5,651 nt of DNA, taken from the NCBI GenBank assembly GCA_046304755.1, contig JBKCDO010000160.1, positions 1 to 5,651 on the forward strand, read 5' to 3'. Source of the DNA: JAIBBG01 sp046304755. GTDB lineage: Bacteria; Bacteroidota; Bacteroidia; Flavobacteriales_D; Sanyastnellaceae. A program made the translations under genes and the position numbers. Below the pieces are notes generated by a model that did not search any database, was not told where the DNA came from, and worked only from the letters and a program-made list of their open reading frames with translations. Position 1 is the stretch's first letter, and every line of letters starts with the position of its first letter. Shown here one piece after another: positions 1 through 5,160 of this stretch.

Positions 1-22
1 CAGTCCCCACTCCCCATTACCC
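1..22. repeat. Heptanucleotide tandem repeat, cut by the window edge
   Basis: The first 21 bases split into three imperfect 7-bp units, CAGTCCC, CACTCCC and CATTACC, followed by another C. The units resemble the TACCCAG array at 2398-2425, whose rotated unit is CAGTACC. The array may continue outside the window. It lies inside the open reading frame of the glycosyltransferase, at the point where similarity to that family ends. With only three units visible, chance cannot be excluded. Confidence 0.45.
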
Positions 23-950
23 TCCAAAGGTATTCCTGTTCCGTCTGTCCCGGCGTTGGAATAAACTCCGCTTTGCACCCCAACACATGAAGATCCATGA
101 TGGTCGAATATCCCGGTCGGCAGATGATATGCCCGGCAGATTTCAATACGCCGGCCAATTGTGCATCGGGAAGATGTGATACCAGGCGGACATTACCCTC
201 TTGTCGGTCGAATGACTCATCGGGTGTTCCGCATACCATCAAAGCGCTCCTTTGAGATCCAAGCAATCGATGCAACAGTTGACGCTGAAACTCGGATCGT
301 GTTGGTTCAGGTCCCGAAATCAATGCAACAACATCATAACACGGAACATTTTCTTCAGCAAAAACTTCCGAAAATCGCGACTGTGGACCGATGTAACGTA
401 CATTTTGAGGTACACCACGACCATGAGATAATTCACCACTAAGATTAACAGCACCTTCATAATCCGGCACAAGACACTGATCAAAGCGTTGAATATAGTG
501 GTGTGTCATCCAATATAATAATCGTCTTGCATACCATGGCGCGCGAATAAACAACTGATGCGTGATGATGAAACACGGGATTCGCTCGTGATACAATCCA
601 TAGCGATTATCGCTATACACTTCGTCAATGGCATGACGTTCGGCAAACTGCGCGAGCCAATCATGCTCTGCACGAATCACACGCAATAAGCGCGGAGATT
701 CTTTCAAAAAGTGAAACTGCATGGATCCGCTAATGGGATAGGTCACCGCGTAATCGGGGATATCGGTATGAACCTCGAGCTTCGGAAAGTAATTCGCAAG
801 CCAACGGGCACTGCGGCCGTTGGAAGCCAGGTACACGTGATGACCTTCTGCAAGCAAACGATTAATGAGCGGCACACAGCGTGTGGCGTGACCCAAGCCC
901 CAATCGAGCGGGGCGACCCAGATGTTTTTAGGTGTTGGACGAGTACTCAA
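1..950 (-). CDS. MurG/GT28-like glycosyltransferase, 3' end beyond the window
   Basis: The reverse strand is open for 316 codons from a TTG at 950 to the window edge, with no stop. The N-terminus has the G-L-G-H-A-T-R motif (residues 18-24), the glycine-rich loop of MurG-type GT-B glycosyltransferases. The C-terminal half has SGPEPTR (212-218), RPGYSTIMDL (278-287) and IPTPGQTEQEYL (297-308), the expected nucleotide-sugar-binding side. By family it should move a sugar from a nucleotide donor, probably to a lipid or cell-envelope acceptor; the substrate cannot be read from the sequence. The TTG start is chosen because it forms a TTGA overlap with the NifU-like stop, and no in-frame ATG lies just upstream. 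After residue 308 the protein stops looking like the family and is encoded by a 7-bp DNA repeat (positions 1-22), so its C-terminus may be abnormal. Family and strand are well supported; the exact start and end are less so. Confidence 0.85.
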   Translation of the reverse strand, partial: MSTRPTPKNIWVAPLDWGLGHATRCVPLINRLLAEGHHVYLASNGRSARWLANYFPKLEVHTDIPDYAVTYPISGSMQFHFLKESPRLLRVIRAEHDWLAQFAERHAIDEVYSDNRYGLYHERIPCFIITHQLFIRAPWYARRLLYWMTHHYIQRFDQCLVPDYEGAVNLSGELSHGRGVPQNVRYIGPQSRFSEVFAEENVPCYDVVALISGPEPTRSEFQRQLLHRLLGSQRSALMVCGTPDESFDRQEGNVRLVSHLPDAQLAGVLKSAGHIICRPGYSTIMDLHVLGCKAEFIPTPGQTEQEYLWRVMGSGD

Positions 951-1198
951 GACAAGTGCATGTTCACAGCCTCTACAGCGCGAATCTCCGGAACAGCGGC
1001 GCGAATGGCGCCCTCAACTCCCGCCTTCATGGTCATGACACTCATTGAACAACTGCTGCAGGCGCCGTGCAATTCCACACGAGCTGTAAGATCTTCGGTC
1101 ACCTCCACCAACGAGATATTACCTCCATCAGCCTCCAGATACGGGCGAATGGTATTAAGAGAATCGTTGACTTTATCGAAAATAGATCGTTGACTCAT
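947..1198 (-). CDS. NifU-like C-terminal-domain Fe-S protein
   Basis: This 83-residue protein is a free-standing NifU C-terminal (Nfu-type) domain. Visible hallmarks are IRPYLEADGGNISLVEV (17-33), then GACSSCSMS with the cluster-binding Cys47 and Cys50, followed by a helix ending in a typical VPEI segment (69-72). In this family two monomers bind one Fe-S cluster through the CxxC pairs and pass it to apo-proteins. The length is normal for a single-domain member; the NifU N-terminal IscU-like domain is absent. It starts 3 bp after the mrp stop and its TGA overlaps the TTG start of the glycosyltransferase, so it is almost certainly co-transcribed with mrp. Its CxxC may matter functionally because the adjacent Mrp has none. 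The ATG at 1198 has no Shine-Dalgarno, as expected for this phylum. Confidence 0.93.
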   Translation of the reverse strand: MSQRSIFDKVNDSLNTIRPYLEADGGNISLVEVTEDLTARVELHGACSSCSMSVMTMKAGVEGAIRAAVPEIRAVEAVNMHLS

Positions 1199-1201
1199 AC
1201 A

Positions 1202-2308
1202 TCAGGGTTGTTCGGTTGAAACGGCAGGATGGGGCTTCTTACGAAAAGGCAGCATCCGCATCTCGCGTTCAAAGGTATCCAAGATTGCGTTTAAATGTTC
1301 GACCGCCGGCGTTCCTTCTTGCATGATGGCCGGACGACCGGCATCACCTGCCTCGCGAATGCTTTGAATCAACGGGAGAGGTCCAAGGAATGGCACCTCC
1401 AGTTCCTCAGCCAGATGCTTGGCACCTTCCCTTCCGAAAAGATAGTACTTGTTTTCGGGCAATTCTTCCGGTGTAAACCAGGCCATATTTTCAATCATGC
1501 CCACCAAGGGAATATTGATGGCCGGCATACGAAACATGTAAGCGCCTTTGCGGGCATCTGCCAGCGCGACGGTTTGCGGAGTGCTCACCAACACTACTCC
1601 GTCGAGCGGAATGGACTGCACGATTGATAAGTGAATATCACCCGTACCCGGCGGCAAATCCAGAAAAAGATAATCAAGCGGTCCCCAATGAGCATCGTTG
1701 ACCAGCTGATTAAGCGCCTTTGTGGCCATCGGTCCGCGCCACACCGCCGCCTGATTGACCTCGGCAAAGAAACCGATGGACAGCACCTTTACACCGTATT
1801 GCTCGATAGGTTCCAGCATGCTCTTACCGTCAACGTCGATTACACGAGGCTTATCATAAACCAGATCAAACATTGTCGGTGCAGAAGGTCCATAGATATC
1901 AGCATCGAGCAAACCCACTTTGTACCCACGGCGAGCCATACCGGCGGCCAAATTCGCACTCACCGTGCTCTTTCCAACCCCACCCTTTCCGGAGGCTACT
2001 GCGATGATGTGTTTCACACCCGGCAGCACCTTGCGCAATTCCCCATGACGGTCATCACCGCTGATCGGAATTACATCGCATTCTACTTTGAACCCCTTGC
2101 CCAGCGTGCGTTCGATAGCAAAGGTGACCGCCTCTCGCATGCGCAGTTTACTATGCATCGCCGGGTTGCTCACCTTCACTTCAAGCTGAATCTCCTGCCC
2201 TTTTACATCAACGATTTTGACCAGATTCAAGGATACGATGTCCTTTTTCAAATCTGGCTCAATGACTGTGGAAAGGGCGTCAATAATGGCTTGGCGGGAG
2301 ATGCTCAT
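1202..2308 (-). CDS. mrp: Mrp/ApbC/NBP35-type Fe-S cluster carrier ATPase
   Basis: This 368-residue P-loop ATPase is a cytosolic Fe-S cluster carrier by family. The N-terminal ~80 residues form a MIP18/DUF59-like domain (EPDLKKDIVSLNLV, 17-30). The deviant Walker A loop SGKGGVGKST spans 106-115 with signature Lys108, followed by LLDADIYGPS (133-142), WRGPM (190-194) and LDLPPGTGD (216-224). The family's C-terminal CxxC is missing: where E. coli-type proteins have ENMS...CxxC, this one reads ENMAWFTPEELPENKYY (273-289). The only cysteine in the protein is Cys77. I chose the ATG at 2308 over an in-frame TTG at 2314 because it gives the usual MSxSRQ-like beginning and a TAnnTTTG box lies 22 nt upstream. 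The NifU-like gene follows 3 bp after the stop. The family assignment is very secure. Confidence 0.95.
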   Translation of the reverse strand: MSISRQAIIDALSTVIEPDLKKDIVSLNLVKIVDVKGQEIQLEVKVSNPAMHSKLRMREAVTFAIERTLGKGFKVECDVIPISGDDRHGELRKVLPGVKHIIAVASGKGGVGKSTVSANLAAGMARRGYKVGLLDADIYGPSAPTMFDLVYDKPRVIDVDGKSMLEPIEQYGVKVLSIGFFAEVNQAAVWRGPMATKALNQLVNDAHWGPLDYLFLDLPPGTGDIHLSIVQSIPLDGVVLVSTPQTVALADARKGAYMFRMPAINIPLVGMIENMAWFTPEELPENKYYLFGREGAKHLAEELEVPFLGPLPLIQSIREAGDAGRPAIMQEGTPAVEHLNAILDTFEREMRMLPFRKKPHPAVSTEQP

Positions 2309-2330
2309 AATCAATCGGAAAATTGGACCG

Positions 2331-2338
2331 CAAAATTA
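2331..2338 (-). promoter_or_regulatory. Candidate Bacteroidota -7 box for mrp
   Basis: Read on the minus strand this is TAATTTTG, an exact match to the TAnnTTTG -7 consensus of Bacteroidota housekeeping promoters. It ends 22 nt before the mrp ATG, leaving room for a short leader. I do not see a convincing -33 TTTG at the usual distance upstream. If real, it would drive mrp, the NifU-like gene and the glycosyltransferase separately from trmB. Confidence 0.5.
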
Positions 2339-2345
2339 CGTATTA

Positions 2346-2388
2346 CAGATGACAGATTACCGATGAAGGATGACGGATGACGGATGAA
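2346..2388. repeat. 7-bp tandem repeat array (GGATGAC type)
   Basis: About six units with a 7-8 bp period read CAGATGA, CAGATTA, CCGATGAA, GGATGAC, GGATGAC, GGATGAA. The last three are nearly identical and the first three degenerate. The array lies in the gap between the alkyltransferase-like gene and mrp, just upstream of the mrp -7 box, and contains no convincing ORF. Nine bases separate it from a second heptamer array of different sequence at 2398-2425. Confidence 0.75.
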
Positions 2389-2397
2389 ACTCCTTTA

Positions 2398-2425
2398 TAC
2401 CCAGTACCCAGTACTCAGTACCCAT
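2398..2425. repeat. 7-bp tandem repeat array (TACCCAG type)
   Basis: Four contiguous 7-bp units read TACCCAG, TACCCAG, TACTCAG, TACCCAT. The array touches the stop codon of the alkyltransferase-like gene (TAA, minus strand 2427-2425), so it begins exactly at the 3' end of that gene. The unit is related to the imperfect heptamers at 1-22. Heptanucleotide arrays of CCCCAGT/CCCCATT type are known from filamentous cyanobacteria as short tandemly repeated repetitive (STRR) sequences; the resemblance is suggestive only. Confidence 0.75.
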
Positions 2426-2742
2426 TAACGCGGCTCCCAATAAACCACCTCAAACTCCACCACTCGATCATCCTTCACACGCACACCCTCGGCTTCAAGG
2501 AGCTCCTGCATCTGCATGGGATAGGCAAACATCATTTTACCGGTGAGCATGCCTTGTCGATTGACCACCCGATGAGCGGGAATGTCGGGTTGAGTGTGTG
2601 ATGCATTCATCGCCCAGCCTACCATGCGCGAACTGCGCGCTGCACCCAAATATTTGGCGATAGCACCATAGGTTGTGACACGTCCGGGAGGAATGAGCCG
2701 AACAACATCATACACGTTTTGAAAGAAATTCGGGTCTGTCAT
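2425..2742 (-). CDS. Alkyltransferase-like protein (MGMT family, active-site Cys replaced by Ala)
   Basis: This 105-residue protein is the DNA-binding domain of the O6-alkylguanine-DNA alkyltransferase (Ogt/MGMT) family. Typical elements are IPPGRVTTYGAIAKYLG (17-33) with the conserved Tyr25, SSRMVGWAMN (37-46) with the nucleotide-flipping Arg39, and IPAHRVV (54-60). In true methyltransferases the last motif is PCHRV; here Ala56 replaces the alkyl-accepting cysteine, so direct repair by alkyl transfer is not possible. Proteins of this type (ATLs) bind O6-alkylguanine and are known to hand the lesion to nucleotide excision repair. Most ATLs have Trp at this place; Ala is a rarer variant. The length is normal for an ATL. 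Its ATG overlaps the trmB stop as ATGA, so the two genes are translationally coupled. The stop codon abuts a heptamer repeat. Confidence 0.93.
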   Translation of the reverse strand: MTDPNFFQNVYDVVRLIPPGRVTTYGAIAKYLGAARSSRMVGWAMNASHTQPDIPAHRVVNRQGMLTGKMMFAYPMQMQELLEAEGVRVKDDRVVEFEVVYWEPR

Positions 2743-3434
2743 GATACCAATCGGATACGCACATACTTGGTCTTCCGCCCTTCATCTAACCACATCTGCT
2801 CGTAATACGTGCGAAAGTTGAGCACCTGCTGCCAATAGCTATCTAGCGTTTGCATGTAGTCACCGTAGATGTCGAATGAATGCGTTTCAATCGCATAGCG
2901 CGGGTCATTTCCAAACTCCGACAATGCCATTTCATAGACCTGTGGATTGTCGTGCTTGATATGAATAAAACCGCCAATCTTCAGGAAAGAGCGGTACTTC
3001 TCGGCGTAGTATTTAGAAGTGATACGACGCACGCCTACTTTATCCTGAGGCTGAGGATCACTGAAGGTTAGCCATATCTCATCTACCTCATCCTTGGCAA
3101 AAAAAGACTCAATGAACTCGACACGTGTGCGAAGAAACGCCACATTGGTCAGGTTTTCCTGTAGAGCCTCCTTGGCGCCCTTGTGAAAACGATGGCCTTT
3201 GACATCCACTCCCAGAAAGTTCTTATCGGGATGCAAACGTGCCAATCCAACCGTGTATTCCCCCTTACCGCAACCCAATTCCAGCACCAACGGACTCCGA
3301 TTGCCGAAAGCCTTCCCGTGCCATTCGCCTTTCATGTAGGTCGCTCCTTCCTTAATGATTGGCAAGAGCTCAGGCTCGTATACATGCGGAAAGGTTTTAT
3401 TCTCCGCCCATTTTTTGAGTTTGTCTTTTCCCAT
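2739..3434 (-). CDS. trmB: tRNA (guanine-N7-)-methyltransferase TrmB
   Basis: This 231-residue class I SAM-dependent methyltransferase makes m7G46 in the variable loop of tRNAs. The SAM-binding motif I is VLELGCGKGEY (50-60), followed by the acidic Asp77 in LGVDVKG. The TrmB signature region reads WLTFSDPQPQDKVGVRR (121-137), and the C-terminus is YEQMWLDEGRKTKYVRIRL, the usual substrate-binding end. Proteobacterial enzymes have FPDPW here; the DPQ form is what I expect in this phylum, while Ser125 in place of Pro looks unusual. Full length, no sign of damage. The ATG at 3434 lies only 3 nt after the T-run of an upstream terminator, so the gene probably has its own promoter (candidate at 3490-3483). 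It overlaps the alkyltransferase-like gene by 4 bp. Confidence 0.95.
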   Translation of the reverse strand: MGKDKLKKWAENKTFPHVYEPELLPIIKEGATYMKGEWHGKAFGNRSPLVLELGCGKGEYTVGLARLHPDKNFLGVDVKGHRFHKGAKEALQENLTNVAFLRTRVEFIESFFAKDEVDEIWLTFSDPQPQDKVGVRRITSKYYAEKYRSFLKIGGFIHIKHDNPQVYEMALSEFGNDPRYAIETHSFDIYGDYMQTLDSYWQQVLNFRTYYEQMWLDEGRKTKYVRIRLVS

Positions 3435-3437
3435 TTC

Positions 3438-3467
3438 AAAAAAAAAACCATCGCCTCAACGATGGTT
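3438..3467 (-). terminator. Rho-independent terminator after the lipoprotein gene
   Basis: On the minus strand a perfect 8-bp stem, AACCATCG / CGATGGTT with a 6-nt loop (TTGAGG), runs directly into a tract of ten T (3447-3438, two of them shared with the stem). On the plus strand the hairpin is not followed by a T-run, so it acts on minus-strand transcripts. It lies 24 nt after the lipoprotein stop and 3 nt before the trmB start, separating the fabI-lipoprotein unit from the trmB unit. Confidence 0.88.
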
Positions 3468-3482
3468 CTGAATTTCATTTCA

Positions 3483-3490
3483 CAAAAATA
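3483..3490 (-). promoter_or_regulatory. Candidate -7 box for trmB, upstream of the terminator hairpin
   Basis: Read on the minus strand this is TATTTTTG, which fits TAnnTTTG, placed directly after the lipoprotein stop codon. A transcript starting a few bases downstream would carry the terminator hairpin in its leader before the trmB ATG. No clear -33 element is visible, and such A/T-rich octamers can occur by chance, so this is tentative. Confidence 0.3.
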
Positions 3491-3985
3491 CTACTCAGAG
3501 AACTCGAATTCCTTTCCGTCGATAATGACGATCTTTCGCTTCTCCGTGCGAAAGTTGGTATAGTTCGCGCCATAACCTGTAACAGAACATTCGTAGACTT
3601 TCACAATACCTAAGTAGTTTTTCTTGGTCATCACATAATTGGGGTGAACCAAGAAATCATAATCTCCCTGCGACAAAGCCTTGTAAGCTGCCGCAGCGCG
3701 AACCTCATCAGCGCGAGACATTCTGCGCTTGGCTTTACCTTCTGTTGAATAAGCAATACCATCGGCGAATGTCTTATCCCCGTTTACTTTAAACGAAAAA
3801 ACATAGGTGCTGAAACTTTCTCCCTTGAGTTTGGACTCCTCATTTACCTTGATATCGGCTTTGATGGGATCCAATTGTACTTCACGTGATACCACAGGTG
3901 ACGACTGAAATCCTTTGTTGGTTGACATGCAGCTTGCCATCGTACATAATGCTGCAAGTGACAAGATGCTAAAATGCTTTCTCAT
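3491..3985 (-). CDS. Predicted lipoprotein of unknown function
   Basis: The 164-residue product starts with a short signal peptide: basic MRKHF, a hydrophobic run ILSLAALCTM, then MASC with Cys19 as the likely lipidated residue. This predicts a lipoprotein anchored in the cell envelope. The mature part has no membrane segment. A mixed middle region (ESFSTYVFSFKVNGDKTFAD, 56-75) is followed by a helix-like stretch (RADEVRAAAAYKALSQG, 91-107), DFLVHPNYV (110-118) and a strand-rich tail (VKVYECSVTGYGANYTNFR, 128-146). I do not recognise a named family; the layout resembles small Bacteroidota lipoproteins that end in a GYGA-type strand. I chose the ATG at 3985 over an in-frame ATG at 4027, because the longer form adds a polar 14-residue extension before the signal peptide and overlaps fabI. 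It lies 25 bp after the fabI stop and is followed by a terminator, so it is probably the last gene of a fabI transcript. Confidence 0.85.
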   Translation of the reverse strand: MRKHFSILSLAALCTMASCMSTNKGFQSSPVVSREVQLDPIKADIKVNEESKLKGESFSTYVFSFKVNGDKTFADGIAYSTEGKAKRRMSRADEVRAAAAYKALSQGDYDFLVHPNYVMTKKNYLGIVKVYECSVTGYGANYTNFRTEKRKIVIIDGKEFEFSE

Positions 3986-4010
3986 AATGTGTAGTTGATT
4001 TAGTGAATGA

Positions 4011-4832
4011 TTATTCTTTCGTTGCAAACTTCTCCACTACTTCCTGCGTCACGCCGGTAATGCTGAATCCGCCATCGTGGAAAAGATTCTGCATCGTTAC
4101 GTAGCGTGTAAGGTCGCTGAACATTGCAACACAGTAATCGGCGCAGGCATTCGCATCAGCATTTCCAAGCGGCGACATCGCCTCGGAGTAATTGATGAAG
4201 CCGTCGAAACCTTTCACACCGCTGCCGGCAGTGGTAACCGTGGGTGATTGTGAGATGGTATTGATGCGCACTTTCTTGGCAGTACCATAATGGTAACCGA
4301 AACTGCGGGCGATGCTTTCAAGCAGGCTCTTCGCGTCGGCCATGTCGTTGTAATCAGGGAAAATACGTTGGGCCGCGATATAGGTTAAAGCAACTACCGA
4401 ACCCCAATCGTTGATAGCGTCCTTCTTCCAGGCAGTGGCGAGCATCTTGTGCAAACTGGTCGCGCTCACATCGAGGGTTTGCTTGTACCACTCGTAGTTC
4501 ACTTCTGTGTAGTGTTTACCCTTGCGCACATTGGGACTCATCCCGATACTGTGCAATACGAAATCTACTTTACCACCGAAGTGCTCCATACTCTTGGAAA
4601 AAAGGTTGTCGAGATCTTCCAAATTGGTAGCATCAGCCGGAATAATCGGCGCATTGCCAATTTTAGCAGAGAGCTCGTTGATTTCACCCATGCGCATCGC
4701 AATCGGCGCGTTGGTGAGCACAATTTCTGCGCCTTGCTCATAGGCCTTCTCGGCCACCTTCCAGGCAATCGACATATTATTTAGCGCACCACTGATGATG
4801 CCCTTCTTTCCTTTGAGTAGTTGGTTTGACAT
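4011..4832 (-). CDS. fabI: Enoyl-[acyl-carrier-protein] reductase FabI
   Basis: This 273-residue short-chain dehydrogenase-like enzyme carries out the last step of each fatty-acid elongation cycle, reducing trans-2-enoyl-ACP with NAD(P)H in the cytosol. The dinucleotide-binding start is GIISGALNNMSIAW (11-24), with ADATNLED (66-73) and LHSIGMSP (93-100). The catalytic set is Tyr151 and Tyr161-x6-Lys168 in YNDMADAK, the FabI spacing. NTISQSPTVTTAGSGVKGF (191-209) is the substrate-loop region and HDGGFSITG (252-260) the C-terminal motif. Length is normal. The residues matching E. coli Gly93, Met159 and Phe203, where triclosan-resistance changes occur, are unchanged (Gly97, Met164, Phe209). A TAnnTTTG box lies 19 nt upstream of the ATG. 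The gene diverges from the toxin-antitoxin module and is followed by the lipoprotein gene. Confidence 0.97.
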   Translation of the reverse strand: MSNQLLKGKKGIISGALNNMSIAWKVAEKAYEQGAEIVLTNAPIAMRMGEINELSAKIGNAPIIPADATNLEDLDNLFSKSMEHFGGKVDFVLHSIGMSPNVRKGKHYTEVNYEWYKQTLDVSATSLHKMLATAWKKDAINDWGSVVALTYIAAQRIFPDYNDMADAKSLLESIARSFGYHYGTAKKVRINTISQSPTVTTAGSGVKGFDGFINYSEAMSPLGNADANACADYCVAMFSDLTRYVTMQNLFHDGGFSITGVTQEVVEKFATKE

Positions 4833-4851
4833 GAGGTATTTTGTATGCGGA

Positions 4852-4859
4852 CAAAACTA
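4852..4859 (-). promoter_or_regulatory. Candidate -7 box for fabI
   Basis: Read on the minus strand this is TAGTTTTG, matching the Bacteroidota TAnnTTTG consensus, and it ends 19 nt before the fabI ATG. A TTTT run (minus strand, about 4876-4873) lies roughly where a -33 element could be, but it is not a clean TTTG. The position in a 124-bp divergent gap makes a promoter here likely. Confidence 0.55.
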
Positions 4860-4904
4860 ATCGGATTTGTTAAAAGTCCGAAGTTCCACTACGCGGAATT
4901 CAGA

Positions 4905-4929
4905 AACTACTTTCGTAGAACTAACTTTC
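4905..4929 (+). promoter_or_regulatory. Repeated element upstream of the toxin-antitoxin promoter
   Basis: AACTACTTTC (4905-4914) is repeated 14 bp downstream as AACTAACTTTC (4919-4929), just before the -7 box. A small palindrome, CTAC-TTTC-GTAG (4907-4918), overlaps the first copy. Repeats at this place fit an operator for autoregulation by the antitoxin, but the role is inferred from position only. Confidence 0.35.
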
Positions 4930-4930
4930 C

Positions 4931-4938
4931 TATCTTTG
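4931..4938 (+). promoter_or_regulatory. -7 box of the toxin-antitoxin operon
   Basis: TATCTTTG is an exact TAnnTTTG match, 18 nt before the ATG at 4957. It lies inside the longer reading frame that could start at 4867, which supports the downstream start. No canonical -33 TTTG is seen; TTTC at 4911-4914 is the nearest candidate. Confidence 0.6.
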
Positions 4939-4956
4939 ACAAGCATAGCGTTAACA

Positions 4957-5160
4957 ATGAAAATCGAGCGAAATAAAAACGAGATAACTATTACAGTTTC
5001 CGGCGGCCTAGATAGTTTTGGCTTACAGCGTGTAATTAACTACATGCAATATCTTGAAATGACATCCAAAAGCAAAGCAAAACAATCCGATGTCGACCTT
5101 CTTGCAAACGATGTCAATAAATCTTGGTGGACAAAAAATCGTAACCGGTTTGTGAAATGA
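4957..5160 (+). CDS. Putative antitoxin of a PIN-domain toxin-antitoxin pair
   Basis: This small, charged 67-residue protein sits directly upstream of, and overlapping by ATGA, a PIN-domain gene. That arrangement is the main reason to call it an antitoxin. The N-terminus looks strand-forming (EITITVSGG, 9-17), followed by a helix-like stretch (LQRVINYMQYLE, 23-34), a polar link (TSKSKAKQSD, 36-45) and a C-terminal helix with a Trp pair (VNKSWWTKNRNRF, 53-65). The C-terminal part would be expected to wrap the toxin. I do not see a clear ribbon-helix-helix or AbrB signature, so the DNA-binding type is unknown. The ATG at 4957 is preferred to one at 4867, because the longer form would cover the -7 box and the repeats. 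Codon use is A/T-rich, as in the toxin gene. Confidence 0.78.
   Translation: MKIERNKNEITITVSGGLDSFGLQRVINYMQYLEMTSKSKAKQSDVDLLANDVNKSWWTKNRNRFVK

Noticed and set aside
161..442. A 93-codon plus-strand reading frame
   Set aside because: It lies opposite the conserved C-terminal half of the glycosyltransferase.
711..1193. A 160-codon plus-strand reading frame
   Set aside because: It lies opposite the NifU-like gene and the start of the glycosyltransferase, both of which have clear family motifs.
1631..2380. A 249-codon plus-strand reading frame opposite mrp
   Set aside because: It is antisense to a protein with all Mrp motifs, and its own translation has no recognisable domain and many His/Arg residues, as expected from reading a G/C-balanced gene backwards.
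2346..2425. CRISPR-like array
   Set aside because: The units are 7 bp, directly adjacent with no spacers, and no cas gene is present.
3986..4027. Longer N-terminus for the lipoprotein starting at 4027
   Set aside because: It would put 14 polar residues before the signal peptide and overlap the fabI end; the ATG at 3985 gives a proper lipoprotein signal.
4862..4880. Imperfect hairpin CGGATTT...AAAAGTCCG as a terminator or operator
   Set aside because: It has only seven pairs including a G-T, is not followed by a T-run, and sits upstream of both divergent genes; possibly a regulator site but too weak to call.
4867..4956. Longer N-terminus for the antitoxin starting at 4867
   Set aside because: It would cover the TAnnTTTG box and the repeated elements, and the added 30 residues look like translated promoter DNA.
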